A DNA stretch of 64,000 nt from Rhabditoides inermis (taxonomy: Eukaryota > Nematoda > Chromadorea > Rhabditida > Rhabditidae). The translations under genes and the position numbers were made by a program. Shown here piece by piece: positions 1-12,231 of the stretch. The stretch covers positions 578,501 to 642,500 of the forward strand of contig CAWZYM010000089.1 of assembly GCA_963966185.1 (NCBI GenBank), read 5' to 3'. The notes under the pieces are model-generated. The model ran no database searches, was not told where the DNA came from, and saw only the letters and a list, made by a program, of their open reading frames with translations. How positions within the stretch are numbered: position 1 is the stretch's first letter; the number at the start of each line of letters is the position of its first letter.

Positions 1-295
1 GGGGGGGGTTCTCGATATCGATATCAATATGTAATCAATGTGTACCGCGAACAGAATGCGAGTAGACCATCCCTTTCCGACAAGAAGGGACCGCTCACAG
101 ATACTCCACGCACACTTGATCACTGGTGCTCATTAGAAACTTGCAGACCGTATTCAAACACAAAACCGAGCCAAATGTCGAGCCAAATCAAATCTGCATA
201 CAATTCTCGTGACGGACCAGCGATATTCCCGTATGATGTAACGGGTAGATGTCCCTATAAGTGTTTTGCAGGTGCATGTATGAAATATTGTTTAG
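1..295. other. No gene recognised; probable intron of the first gene
   Basis: The stretch ends in a TTTAG acceptor at 291-295 that opens the first coding exon I can follow, so it is most simply an intron or 5' region of the ankyrin-repeat gene. It begins with a G-run and an alternating ATCGATATC stretch. An open frame through it shows no family resemblance and is not called. Confidence 0.45.
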
Positions 296-3200
296 GCGGT
301 GGCTCGGGAGGGGGCGGTGGAGCTGTCGTCGGACGACGAGTTCTACGGGCAGAAGGCGAGCGACCTGAAGGGCGAGGCGCGCCAGCTATTCGACCCCACA
401 CACAAGAACACCAAGACAGAACTGGTAAGGTTTTGTATTTGTATAGTAATTACTCTGCAGAGGGATTTGTATAGTAGCCGGTTGAATGCTGGTTCGATTC
501 TGTCGCGATCATGTCATGTGTAGGATTGGTTAGTACACAATTCCATTAGAGACGGACTTCACAATCACTCTCTTTCAGCTGCTGGCGGAGAATGATCTGG
601 GCCCGCGCTGCACGCGCTCGCGACTCAAGAAGGTGGGCGGGATGATTTGTTAGGTGTAGAGAAAGAGAAAGAGAAGTATAATAGACTCGCACTTAGCTCA
701 GGATTTTTCGTTGAAAACATTAGCGTGGATTTTGAACATACAGTATACTGAACGAAATGCGCAGCTATTTTCTTTTCCGTTCATAGCTCTACTCCACAGA
801 TCCAGACATGACCACGTGGCGTAGTGGTATCGCTCTCGCTTGGGTTCGACCCGTACGCGGGTTCGACCCTGGCTACCCACGCAAAATTTTGTTAAATTGA
901 TAACATCATCTGAAGTGTTCTGATCGTGTTGTCTAACCACCCTAATGTCTCTCGTGAAAAAATTGGAACTCATTTGCGGGCCCACTATAGATGAACATCG
1001 GTTAGAGATAGAGAAATAGATGTGTGTTAGGTGTAGAGAGAAGTATATAGATGAACATTAATATAGAGATAGATAAATAAATGCATATGTGTTGGGTGTA
1101 GATTAGAGAGAAGAGAATATAGAGAAATAGGTGAACATCCGTGACCAAGAGTGCTTGCAGGTGATCGGCACGAGCACGCTGCCGTCGAAGATAGCGAGTC
1201 TGCGCGGCGTGGCCGCGTCCGCGTCGCCCGCCCCCGCCAGTCCCTCGCCCCGACCGCCCTCTCCCGCGGGGAGTGAGAGGAGCGAGGCGAGTCCCGAGGA
1301 GGAGGAGGAGAGTCCGCGGAAGGGCAGGGCTGGCAGAGGCAGGGGCAGAGGAAGGGGCAGGAAGTCGGTGTCGGTGGAGAGGAAGTGAGTGGGTTGTTGG
1401 ATTCTGTTGTTATTTTCGAAAGTGAGTACTATGTGTATTACTGTATGACTGAGTGTTTAGGACTGTGAAGACGCCTGCGAAGAAGCCGCCGGCGCGCGCG
1501 TCTACCGCGCGGACGCCGGCGAGTGCGACGAAGAAGAGGGGGCGGCCGTCGAAGAAGGAGCTGGAGGAGCGGGCGAGGGCCGAGGAGCAGCAGAGAGCGA
1601 GGGAGCTGCTCGTGGCAGAGGCGGACAGGGAGAAGCAGCGGCTGGTGAGGGAATGCGCATTTGTTTGGGTTGATAGGAGTGACACATTCCAACGATGTGT
1701 TCCATAATTTGGATTGATTGCGCTGTAGTTGCATGAGTGATGCAGTCGACATGTGCTTGTAGAGTGGGGTTGAATGGATGAATGTGCTGCATGCTAATTC
1801 GAAAGTAGCGGTCGGTCTTAGAAACACGACCAAACTGTGTTTCAAAGCCGTTTTGAAAGGGCTGTTTCAAAAAAAAAATCTTTTAGGAGGCTGTGGAGAA
1901 GATAGCCCAGAAGAAGAAGGTGGCGGTGAAGAGCGAGATGACGGTGGAGGGAGAGGAGGAGGAGGCTGCTCCCACTCTGGAGCAGGAGCAGGAGAAGAAC
2001 AGTGATGAAGAGATGGAGGAGGAGGAGGAGGTGCACACGGGTAGGAGGAGGAAGAGGGTGAGTGGAGAGAGAGGGAAGAGCGAGAGAGAGAGAGAGAGAG
2101 AGAGATTTGCAGAACCGTCGTCGCGTGGCGAGTGACGACGAGGAGGAGGACGAGGAGCCGATCAAGGATGACGTGTCGCAGAGATCGGACGATGGAGATG
2201 CGGATGAGTATGAGGTAGGAATAGAGAAGAATGATTATCTGTCTTGGAAAGTGGAAATCATGTACTTATGATATATATTGCATTTGATTTAGTTTGATTG
2301 CATACTTGCCCATGCCCATGTTCAGCCGCCGACCGACGGCGACGACAACCCGCTGCACGGCGCGTGGCGCGAGGAGGAGGAGCGCGAGGCGGACGAGATG
2401 TTGGAGAGAGAGTGGGTTACTGTAGATCATATTATAAAGTATACTGTAAATCATACCGTAAATCATATCACTGTTATGAACGTAAAGAGTGACGAACTCG
2501 AGAACGATAACATGTCAAATAGTGCATTTTGAGTTTCACATTGCAGATATGACATCCGCTGGATCCCGGCGTGCGCTTCGGAGGAGACTCGCGATGTGCA
2601 CCAGCTGAGGAAGGCGGGCTGGGCGGGGCTGAAGACGGACATCCGAAAGCCGCCCCGCGCCGACTTTGATGTGCGTATGCGTGGGGTATTGCCGACTTGT
2701 TGTGTGGCGAGTGAACGAATTGACATCTTGACGATAGTGTATTTAGTGATTAGGGGAGAATAGGGAGAGAGAGAGGGGGGAGGAGATAATGATTCGATTT
2801 CAGAGCATCTGCCGCATGCTGGCAGTGGGCAATCTGCTGGGCGTCAAGGATGTGAGTGTGTTTTCGAGTTGATTATACTAACAACGATAAAATCAACCAA
2901 GGAAAGAGAGGTAGAAAAGGAAAGAGAGTATGAGAGAGATAGTATGTGGTGTGTGTATGTACATGTTAGTGAGGATGGGTGGAAAGGTCTAGCTGATGGT
3001 CGTCTGGCAGGCTCTTGCTGCGCGTATAAAAAAATGTCGATGGTCTATGGAGTGATCGAAGTCGCTTGGACGTATTGGTTGTTGGTTCTTGGTTAACTGT
3101 AATATCGCAGGCGCTGCTTCGCGAGTCGGTGGTGCGACCGACGGACGTGCCGGCGAGGCTGCAATTCGGAGACATGCACTCGCCCATCCTCGGCAATATG

Positions 3201-5564
3201 TCGCCGCTCAGCAAGGTGGGAGAGGAGGAAAGGAGAGAGGGAGAGAGAGACAGTGATAGCCAGACAGTCGGAGAAAGGACTGGGGGAGGGGGGAGGGTGA
3301 TTGAGGATGGAGGAAGGTGGAGGAGGTGTGGTATGGTGGGAGGAAGAGTGGGAGGGACGAGAGGAAGTGATTCAGGATTGGGATGGAGGAGGAAGAGGAA
3401 GTATTGTGGATTAGATTGTAGTATGAGGGAGAGAGGGTTTAGGAGAGAGGGGGGGGGGAGAGGAAAGAGAGAGAGATCCTATCCCGCAGATCTCGGAGAT
3501 GCCGTGCTGCGAGGCGCACCTGGGCTGCTCCATCTCGGCGCTGCTATACGAGCTGGGAGCCGATGTGAGTCCCTCATCCAGGATTTTACAATTCCATTCC
3601 ACCAATCTTTCTTTGTATAGTTTCGCTTATGCAGAATGCAGTTGATAAATTGAGCTTTTGTATTCGCTGTGAAATTCAGAGGAAACCGTTTTTTACACGT
3701 ATTTCATTATTTTGTTGATATAATCAAATGAGGTGGGAAAGATATAACAAATGCGTCGTTTCCAGATGGACAGTCGCGATCCGCTCTCCCGCACGCCGCT
3801 CATCAAAGCAGTCGAGTACGGCAAGGGGAAGGTGGGGGAAAGAAAGAGGGGGGAGAGAGGAACAGAGAGGGGGGAGAGAAAGGAAGAGAGAGAGGGGGAA
3901 GTAGGGAGAGAGAGAGAAATCATTTGCTTTCAGTCTTGCCGCGTGGAGCTGCTGCTGGAGCGTGGCGTGAGTGTGAACGCGCGCGGCAGCGACGGCAAGA
4001 GCGCCCTTGATAAGGTGGGAAAGGGTGTTTTTGTTGTTGTTGTTGTTGTTGTTGTTGTCGTCGTCGTCGTTGTCGTCTGATGTTGTTGTAGGCGTTCGAG
4101 GCGGGCCGGAACGCCGAGGTGTACATGCTGCTCTGGCACGGCGCCGACTATTCGAGGTGTATCACGGTAAGGAGAGAGAGGCGAGGAGAGAGGTGGAAAG
4201 AGGCGAGGGGGAGGGAGTACCTTATGTGTGTACATGTCAGGCTCCTCCGAAGAAGCGCGTCACAGACACTATCCAGCAGCACAACAAGCGTGTGGAGGAC
4301 GCGATCGCGACGAGTATGAAGGAGTTGTTGGAGTGAGTTGTATGACATGATATAGTGATGGATGTTATGAGTTGATGAATGCAAAGTGAATGAGATGATA
4401 GTCGTAGGTGGTATGTTTACGTTGGAAGTGAAGTCCTTGAAGAATGAATCAGACTGATAAACAACAGCAAATAAACAAGAAGTGTTGTTTGAGCGGCTGG
4501 GAGATAGTGTCGGCGGTGACGCACCCGCTGATGGCCACTGTCGTCGACGGACAGTCGTGCTCGTTCGACTTTGACTGGCAGCCCGAGAAGGACGTGCGTC
4601 TCTCTCTCCTCTCTCTCTCCTCTCTCTCTCCTCTCTCTCTACTCTCTCTCCTCTCTCTCTCCTCTCTCTCTCTCTCTCCTCTCTCTCTCCTCTCTCTCTC
4701 TATCTCTATCTCTATCTCTATCTCTCTCTATCTCTCTCTCTGTGTCTCTGTGTCTCTGTGTCTCTGTGTCTCTCTCTCCAGTTCCCTTCCCTTCTTCCAT
4801 TCCATTCCCTTCCAGTCCCTCCCGGACAGCAACCACACCATCATGTTGTGGGTGGCGATGATGGACTTTATCAACAGCAACAAGTATGTGGTGAGTTTGT
4901 GTCTTGTTCTTCCTTGTCGTTTTCCCCCTTTTTGAGTAGTTTTGAACTAATGTGCCATCTGGATACGCTACTGAATGACTTGCTTTCGGTGTAAGCAAAA
5001 TGACGAGCAATTCTGTATATTGTATGAAACGCGATTCTTGATAAACCTGGATTCTTCAGGATAAAGATTTCAGGATAAACTCTGGATAGATTCTTTGACT
5101 CTGTCTTTGCAGGCAAAGTTTGACGGACCGACGCCGCTGATACAGGCGCCGGTGCTGAACCACAGGAACATATGCAACTGGCCGAGTCAGGTGAGGAAGA
5201 GAGGGAGGGAGAGAGAGACTGTCCCTTTCGTTTCAGTCGGCTGACGAGGAGCTCTCCCTCTGCATGCAGCAGAGCGCGCACCCGCAGGTCTTCATCGCCC
5301 CGCTCGAGTGCGGCCCCAACACACTCGAACTGGCGATGAACATGGGCTTTGTGGTGAGTATCTCTGTTTCTCTCTCCCTCTCTCTATCTCTCTCTCTCAT
5401 TGCCCCTTTGTCAGAACGACCGCTACGTGGCGGCGGCGCAGCTGTTTGTGATGCGTCACAGGGCCGACGGCGAGCGGTCGGCGGAGGGAGGAGAGGGAGA
5501 GGATGGAGACGAGAACGAGCCGGAGTTGAACAGGTGGGAAGGGAGGGTCAGTCAGGAGGTGTAG
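296..5564 (+). CDS. Ankyrin-repeat protein with AT-hook-like basic region (5' end outside or unseen)
   Basis: Twenty exons keep one frame: 296-424, 579-632, 1161-1384, 1461-1644, 1887-2057, 2113-2214, 2326-2411, 2547-2670, 2804-2851, 3111-3215, 3490-3564, 3766-3831, 3934-4014, 4092-4166, 4241-4332, 4494-4593, 4816-4890, 5113-5190, 5237-5353, 5415-5564. The N-terminal third is low-complexity: Ser/Pro-rich, then a GRGRGRGRK run, then KKRGRPSKK, which contains the RGRP core of AT-hooks, followed by acidic stretches. Exons at 3490-4166 encode ankyrin-like repeats (for example LLYELGAD, RTPLIKAVEYG, VELLLERGVSVNARGSDGKS, EVYMLLWHGADYS). The C-terminal part after about 4241 is unlike anything I recognise. 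The basic and acidic composition suggests a nuclear, chromatin-associated protein, which is inference. The last exon may instead splice at CAG/GTGGGA (5533), which would leave the 3' end open. No orthologue is named. Confidence 0.65.
810..882 (+). repeat. tRNA-like SINE head or tRNA relic
   Basis: Inside an intron of the ankyrin gene. It contains an A-box-like TGGCGTAGTGG followed by two B-box-like GGGTTCGACCC copies, 17 bases apart. The surrounding bases do not fold convincingly as a tRNA cloverleaf, so I read it as a tRNA-derived repeat rather than a functional tRNA. The AT-rich sequence after it differs from the bodies of the SINE pair near 6 kb. Confidence 0.5.
4029..4079 (+). repeat. (TTG)n/(TCG)n trinucleotide tract in an intron
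   Basis: The intron between the ankyrin exons 3934-4014 and 4092-4166 is almost wholly a TTG run that turns into TCG repeats. It is intronic, so the poly-Leu or poly-Val frames across it are not coding. Confidence 0.8.
4597..4778 (+). repeat. CT-rich microsatellite filling an intron
   Basis: Compound CT, CTCTCTCTC-CT, TATCTC and TGTCTC tract starting just after the donor at 4594 and running into the polypyrimidine region before the acceptor at 4815. Confidence 0.85.
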
Positions 5565-5829
5565 GTGTAGGTGAGAAACATGTGGTGAAAGTGTGCGGTA
5601 TAGCAGTATGAGTGATGTTAATGATGAAAGAGGGAGAGCCGGAGAGCAGTAGTAGAACGAGCCCAAGTTGAAAAGGTTGGGAGAGGGTTGGGATTCGATA
5701 AGATCTGTAAACGGATCGGTGGTAACAATATAAGTCGGGTTCAATTGTTTTTTTTCGCAAAGTTATGGAGAACTTTGAAACTGGCAACTAATGCGACTGA
5801 AATTGCAAAACTGTCTATGGTAGATATTT

Positions 5830-6236
5830 AACAACTTTTGATGCAAAATCGCTCTTGAAATTCTGTGAATGAATTGTAAAATAGTTCAAAAATGAAACGA
5901 ACTATCAATTTCCAAGTGTTCTGTCTTGTGTTCTGTAAAATAGGCCAATGGACAGCCCATGGACAACTTTGCAGAAGTGCAGCGAGAACTCATCTGCACA
6001 ATCTGCCCTGGGCCGATTTTGCAGGCGAAATTCAGACAGTCTGTAAAATCAGCCCAGGGCCGATTTTACAGACGAATCGCAGACAAAGAGGGCAGAACCA
6101 TCTGCATTATCGGCCCTCGGCCGATTTTGCAGACAGACCTGATAGCTTGTCTTGGCAAAACATTCGCCGAGCGCGGGACTCGATCCCAAGAAGCGAGCGC
6201 GCAGATTGCACAACGATACCACTAGGCCATCCACGC
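5830..6236 (-). mobile_element. tRNA-headed SINE-like element, minus-strand copy
   Basis: On the minus strand a tRNA-like head (6236-6165) has A-box TGGCCTAGTGG and B-box GGGATCGAGTCCC, and runs into a body of about 230 bp containing three palindromic modules of the form CTGCAAAATCGGCC...TTTTGCAG (5944-6150). The body is a near-identical inverted copy of the element at 6464-6838, with mismatches and different heads. The 3' end is estimated from fading similarity around 5830-5880. There is no coding capacity. A SINE would rely on a LINE for movement, but no partner is identified. Confidence 0.65.
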
Positions 6237-6463
6237 TTGCGCTGCTCTCTCTCAAAGAAGGGAAACGATGCGCTGCGTTCAAAGAGACGAGACTTGATGA
6301 TGCTTACTTTGTGAATGTAATTGTTTCGGAACCAAGGAACTAATCTTTTGGAAACATAGCATTTGATATTTGAATGTTCACTCTCACACAATTTGCAGTA
6401 GCTGTCACAATACTTTTTTGAGGTGCGCGCTGTCGACTATTAGTTAATGCAGCACGCAACGTG

Positions 6464-6838
6464 TGCCAGCGTAGTGTAGTGGTGTAGCACCGCGAACATT
6501 GATCTTATCTCGCGAGTTCGAACCTCGCGCTCGGCGAATGTTTTGCCAAGACAAGCTATCAGGTCTGTCTGCAAAATCGGCCGAGGGCCGATAATGCAGA
6601 TGGTTCTGCCCTCTTTGTCTGCGATTCGTCTGTAAAATCGGCCCTGGGCTGATTTTACAGACTGTCTGAATTTCGCCTGCAAAATCGGCCCAGGGCCGAT
6701 TCTGCAGATGAGTTCTCGCTGCACTTCTGCAAAGTTGTCCATGGGCTGTCCATGGGCCTATTTTACAATGCAAAGACAGAATGTTTTGGATTTTCAGAAA
6801 CGTTTACTATTTGAAAACGTGATTTGCATTTTTTTTTA
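6464..6838 (+). mobile_element. tRNA-headed SINE-like element, plus-strand copy
   Basis: Head 6464-6535 has A-box-like TAGTGTAGTGG and B-box GAGTTCGAACCTC. The body 6533-6765 carries three hairpin-forming palindromes (around 6570-6602, 6630-6662 and 6677-6708) and ends near a short A/T-rich stretch with a T-run at 6829-6837. Together with the minus-strand copy it forms a foldback with arms of about 230 bp around a 360-bp centre. The two heads differ more than the bodies, which fits separate SINE insertions better than one palindromic transposon. Confidence 0.65.
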
Positions 6839-7285
6839 ATGATGGTATGAATTTGCAAACTTTAGTCGCAATATTTACCTATTTCATAGTTTTCCATATT
6901 ATTGCGAAAAAGACAATTGAGCTCGACTTATATGAAGTGATGGAGACACTGGTACATAAAGTTGGAAGAACAGCTCTTTTTCCAGATGCCGTAGCACTAT
7001 AGCCTACGGTGGCGCGCCGACTCGCTATTGAACAAGTACTATGGGTCTCCTCTCTCTGGTTATGTTTTGGTAGATCTCCTTTATTGTGTTGATTTTCTTG
7101 TTGTATATTATTGAATGAATGAAAGAGTAATAAAGATTTATTTAAAACTATGTGAAAAATCAACAACACGCAGTAACAATAACGATTCAAGTGGCAAACA
7201 ACAATTGAAGTGGGACTGTGTGTGTGTATAGTACCATACACTGAACACCATATACCGTATCCAATATACCATCTACCGTACCCCC

Positions 7286-9870
7286 TCACGCCTCCTGCTG
7301 CACGACTACCCTCGCCCTCCGCCGCTCCCTCGTCGGCCGGTGCTGCTCGTGGTTGTTGGTCCACGGACCGGTCGAGTCGTTCGAGTAGAAGTCCATCGGG
7401 TAGAAGGTGGTCGGGGCGGGCACCTGACGAAACGGTAATCATACGGTTATGTGGTGAGAATACAGAGTATTGTGGTGATACCGTAGTCAGAGTAAGAATA
7501 CGGTACTAGGGCGTGTTCCAATACCAATAGCATCTAGTGACAACGGAAAAAAAACATATCGTATACGGTAATCACGGGCTACGGTAGTTACAGTACCTGA
7601 TCGAGTGCAACGGCGAGCTCGTAGGGCGAGAGGAGCGGACGGGGAAAAGACGCGCCCCAGTCGATGGACAGACGCGGACAGGCTACTTGTACCCAACTGG
7701 AATCGATAAATCAATACTGTAATATTGCTTCATAAAGCTGAGAACGATTCCATTATCGAAGATTGCGAACTTATGGAGAACGTACTACCGGATTGGTCTT
7801 TTGTCATGAACGCACCACTGCACGTCATCGAACATGGCGAGCTTCTGGGGGAATATCTCGGAGAGGAGCACGCGGTGGAACGACTTGCCCTTGGCGGCGA
7901 GCTTGCGTTCCAGCTCCTGAAGAAGATTGAAATGTTTGTTGGGCCGAAACAGGATTCCGTCGTGTATCTAGTTATTATGTTCTACTATCTGTTCTCCTAT
8001 CTCCTTTGAAAAACCCTCATTGTTCTTGTTGGATTTTAAGTTTCCGCTCCAGCTCCTGAGTATAGAAGTGATGGGATGAAATCAAATCAGATCATATTCG
8101 GAATCGCACACATAATCATGGCAGCCCGCGCTTCAGTTCCGAGAACTGGTGCATTGAGTGTCGATGAACCATTCTGGTGATTTCGAAGCCTCCATCTATC
8201 AGCACAAAAACCAAATTAATACCTCGACAATCTTGATGTTGCCCTGCCGCCCGAGCGTGCCCTGAATGAGGCCGAACGTCGTGCACTTCTTGGCTTGCTG
8301 CAATCGATAAATTAACCCATTCCTTAGAACTGACTATCAATCAATAATCGATAAATCAATAACCTCAACCGCCTGCATGCGGACGCTCTTCATCTTGTCA
8401 AAGTCGTAGTACTCTCTGGTGAGCTTGCGGGAGTAGGGGTCGTACTGGTACGCCGGCAGGTGCGGGTTGTGAATCATCGCCGACTCCAGGTGGAAGCGGC
8501 CGTCGCCCAGGTAGCTAAAGGGGGTGCGGTAGAATAGGTGGGAAGGATACGGTGGATAAGAAGTCGAATAAGACGGTGGATAAGATCGAAGAATAAGGTA
8601 ATTTAGGGGTCGAATGACACGGTAACCAAAGTGTTTTTATGCTATTTTGCCATTTTATACGCCCACCTAGTGAGAGACTGGCAACTTATTTACATAGGCG
8701 ATTAGCCTAAAGAGGCATTTAGCCAAGTCAATAATGTAGGAGGGAATATGTCAACTCTCAACTCGTCAACGTCGCGAACCAAACTATTGGATTGTGTATA
8801 GAGATTTTGGAAAACTCTTGATATGATTTTGACATGCTTTGTAAACGGTATTGGAGCGATCGCACATACTCACATTAGCACATCGACGTCGCTGCCAATG
8901 CGAGGGCTGGTGCACCCGAGCACCTCTCCGGGAGAGAGCGGCTTGCACTGCGGAAGGATCAGCTCCAGGCCAGTGTCCGCGAGGGTAGTGCGCAGCGTCT
9001 GAACAAGTGATTAGCCCTTACCAACCAGCAGGCGAAATTCCTTCAAGCTACTCTCGGCATCAACTCTTCTCATACTACATTTGATTGCCCTCCAACAGCC
9101 AATATAGTTAGTAAAATACCTGGAGCGAGGGTATGAACTGGATGGTGGAGACGAGGGCGATGCGCTTGCCCGACTCGAAGTTGTCCTTGAGGCAGTCGAC
9201 GAGGTGAGAGAGGTTGATGTCGATGTTGACGAACACGTACCTGGAAAAGCTTGTGAGGGAGGGAGGAGAAAGAGAAAGAGAGAGAGAGAAAGAGAGAGTG
9301 AGAGAGAGAGAAAGAGAGAGTGAGAGAGGGAAGGAGAGAGAAAGAGACGACTCACAGCATGGCGATTCCCTCGGTGTTCTGAATCGGCACGAGACAGCTG
9401 TGACCGTAGTGCACGAGCAAATCGCAGCCTTCAAACAGGTTTAATAAACATGTATACATGAGTAAATCAAATAATTTCCACGCACCCATCGACTTTGCCG
9501 TGTAGTCGTCGACGCAGCACGCGCCGTAGGTGACGTCGCCCATGATAACCGTATCGCACCCCGTGAACTTCTCCAGAATGTCCGAGATCACGCACGCGTA
9601 CATGATGAGGCCCTCGGGGAACTGGAGCGCGACTGGAATGCGCGGGGGTTACGACACATTTACGGTAATGGTACAAACCGTATTTTGCGCCCGTCGAGCG
9701 GATCTTCCAGATCGTTTTCGGGATTTCGAAGGTGTAATTCGAGGGAAGCTGAATCGTAAGGATGATTTCGAGAAATGAAATTGTAAACGCACGATTTTGA
9801 GATCCTTCTGGAGCAGCGGGTCGGCACTGATTTCCTCCAGCTGTGCCGCGATCGCGGATGCTCGCGACAT
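7286..9870 (-). CDS. DPH1: Diphthamide biosynthesis protein 1 (2-(3-amino-3-carboxypropyl)histidine synthase subunit)
   Basis: Eleven exons, listed 5' to 3' on the minus strand: 9793-9870, 9679-9748, 9486-9632, 9356-9428, 9120-9240, 8874-8998, 8364-8514, 8223-8297, 7816-7916, 7597-7696, 7286-7423. The joined protein has the family hallmarks: [86 protein letters not shown] and the C-terminal PMDFY/GPWT motifs. The cysteines in GACC, PQCK and VACP match the positions that bind the [4Fe-4S] cluster in the Dph1-Dph2 radical enzyme, which starts diphthamide formation on elongation factor 2 in the cytosol. The first ATG follows no upstream in-frame coding. It is convergent with the ankyrin gene and divergent from the citrate carrier. 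Confidence 0.93.
8036..8062 (-). repeat. Partial duplicate of a DPH1 acceptor and exon start
   Basis: Within the intron before exon 7816-7916, the minus strand repeats the acceptor and first codons of that exon (CAG followed by GAGCTGGAGCGGAAACTT, versus GAGCTGGAACGCAAGCTC at the real exon). No usable donor follows, so it looks like a non-functional micro-duplication. Confidence 0.6.
9255..9350 (+). repeat. GA microsatellite in a DPH1 intron
   Basis: GA/GAAA-rich tract on the plus strand, filling the intron between DPH1 exons 9356-9428 and 9120-9240. On the gene's own strand it is CT-rich. Confidence 0.8.
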
Positions 9871-12139
9871 GCTATGAATACGTTCATATTGAGACCATGT
9901 TTGAGACTGTTTTTACAAAGAAACAAGATTAAAAGATATATACTGTTATGACATTGAAAAGTTGAGTTCGAAACGTAACGAATAACAGCTGATTTGAACA
10001 GCGTTGTGCTGAAAATGTCCCGCAGAATAGTGCACAATCGCGTTCAAAACACACGACTACAAAATGTTTTTTTTCTGTCCCTTTTGCTGTTTCCGGATTG
10101 ATTTTTGATTGCGCGGTGCGCTGGACTGTTACTATACGTACAACTAACACTACTACGTAGTATTGAATACTCTTTTGTACATTCTTCCGCTTCAAAATCG
10201 CCAACAAAGCAGGTATGGTTGGTGAAGCGGAGGAGACTACGACTCTAGTGGTACTTGTTTACTACTAGCCTAGCGAAGAGCGGCTCGAATTCCTGTGCTA
10301 CAACATGTATGCGCATTACCTATTTCATTACTCGATCGATTCGTGCTTTGTTATGTTGCTTCGTTGTACGAAGGATGTCTTGTGTCCTTATGGGGATAAC
10401 TGTAGATATCTAGCGACTATATAGCGGTGATTGTGCGGTGCACATTTTTCCGTGCATGCTCTATTTGTCTCTTTTCGAAAAAGAGCGCAGTTCGAAGACT
10501 GCAATGGTGTGATAAGATGCAACTCTCTCTCCCGAAAACAGGCCATCCCACTTATCACCGACGGCCGAACCGCGCCGCCAGTGTTTCTCCACCCAGGTTA
10601 TTTTATCCCGTCTATTGATTGCTGAACTTTCCTGAACTGTTTCATGAAGAGCCTCTTCGATGCGGGGTGCACGTGCATGTTTACATTCGTCACGCGCTGC
10701 GCCCGCCGGGCTGTTTCACTCTCTCTCCCACGCCTGTTTTTGCAAGATATGACGAGAGGAGGGGGTGTTCGAATTAGCCATGCGACACTCACGCGACTCT
10801 CCCCTTCCACTGTCGTGCCTCCGCAGCGTTGACTATGCGCATAGCGAAATCCCTCGCTCCTCTTTTCTCTCGCCCCACAAACTGGCCCAATTCTCCGATG
10901 CCTCGGTCGGCGGTCTTGAATTTGACGCGACCAAACTCGGTTAGCTTCGTCTTTTCGGGATGTAGAGAGAACGCGTCGCCACAGCAGCGCTCACTGACGC
11001 GCAGGTTTTTTTTTTCCACCGCGGATCGATGTGACGTAGTTTGTACACACGTGGATCTATCCAAGCGATATGATGGATCGAGATTTATTGCCGCGCACCG
11101 ACCGCAAAAGGCCTTGACTCGCGGTGCGGTCGGTCGCGGCGGGTCGACCGAATGGCAAAACCCATTCCGACTTTCTTCCCCCTTTACCTTTGTCAACCAC
11201 AAAGATGATCTAGTTAGGCACAAATCGTGATCCGGAAACGTGCGGTAGAATAGTAGAGTTGTGCTAAGATAAGATTAGAGTTACTGGAGTAGAGGCTTTC
11301 GGCTTTGTTGTCGTATCTCGCTATCAGCATGCGCGGATCTTAATGTGGGCGGACTCGCCTAGTCTAATTGTCAGTCAATCATTTATCCGCTTTTCTTCTT
11401 CTTCTTTCAAGTGACGCCAGTGTTGCTTGTTCGGGTTTGCCTCGTAAGTTGTCCGTTTTGCTAATCTGTTCGTTTCACGTGGTATTTGTCAGTCGCCCAC
11501 TCGCTTCGTTTCAACCCCAAATCGATCTCGGCTTGATCTCAGAGCACAGTGGACACTGATCGGTCAGAAAAAGATGGAGAGTGAGTGAGGGTCGCTAGGG
11601 AAAAGGAGAGCGAGTGGATGTTTGCTTGTCAGATGATGCCCACTTTCCCTCTCCCGCGGGAGTATAAAATACACTACTGGCGCAAGAAAGGTGCGACGTT
11701 CTCGCATGATTTATGCAAACTTGTTTATTATCCGCAGTGGAATCTTTGGCTCCGCGGCGAATCTCTTTCGATATTCCCAGCTTTCCCACGCGTCGAATGC
11801 CCCGCGGGAGAGAGAGAGAGGGGGAGAGGAATGTATTTTTGTTTTCTATGCGAGAGAGAGAGAGAGAGAGAGATTCGAAGCAACATCCCGCCGCTCTCTC
11901 ACTAGTATCGTCTTTCATGTCGCTCACTGGATATGGCCGTTTCGCATTTGCCGCATGTTTTCGAGCGTTGCGTGTTGTGAGTGACTGTGTTTCTGACTAA
12001 AACTCGCTCCTTTTCCGTTCGAATCGATTCCGGTGTTGTCGCCGCGCAATTTTTGTGGGTGTTATTGTGCCTTTTTAGACTCGGGGTGATCGAATCACAC
12101 ACAGACTCGCACACTCACATCATCACAATATCAGCAACG
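9871..12139. promoter_or_regulatory. Divergent intergenic region between DPH1 and the citrate carrier
   Basis: About 2.3 kb with no gene I can support. It separates two divergently transcribed genes, so it should hold both promoters. Open frames on both strands near 10789-11230 show no family features. GA tracts occur at about 11805-11880. Confidence 0.5.
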
Positions 12140-12177
12140 ATGAGCGCCGTGCCAGCTGTCGACCCGTGAGTATGGCT

Positions 12178-12231
<54 letters not shown>

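Noticed and set aside
40..474. 144-codon frame at the window start
   Set aside because: Crosses an acceptor and reads the first ankyrin-gene exon in the wrong frame.
6165..6535. Possible functional tRNA genes
   Set aside because: A and B boxes are present but the sequences do not form good cloverleafs and are fused to SINE bodies.
5892..6773. Mirror-image frames of 100-140 codons on both strands
   Set aside because: They lie in the inverted SINE bodies and are explained by the repeat.
10789..11230. Overlapping 133- and 144-codon frames on opposite strands upstream of the citrate carrier
   Set aside because: No recognisable motifs, no splice context; likely chance in GC-rich intergenic DNA.
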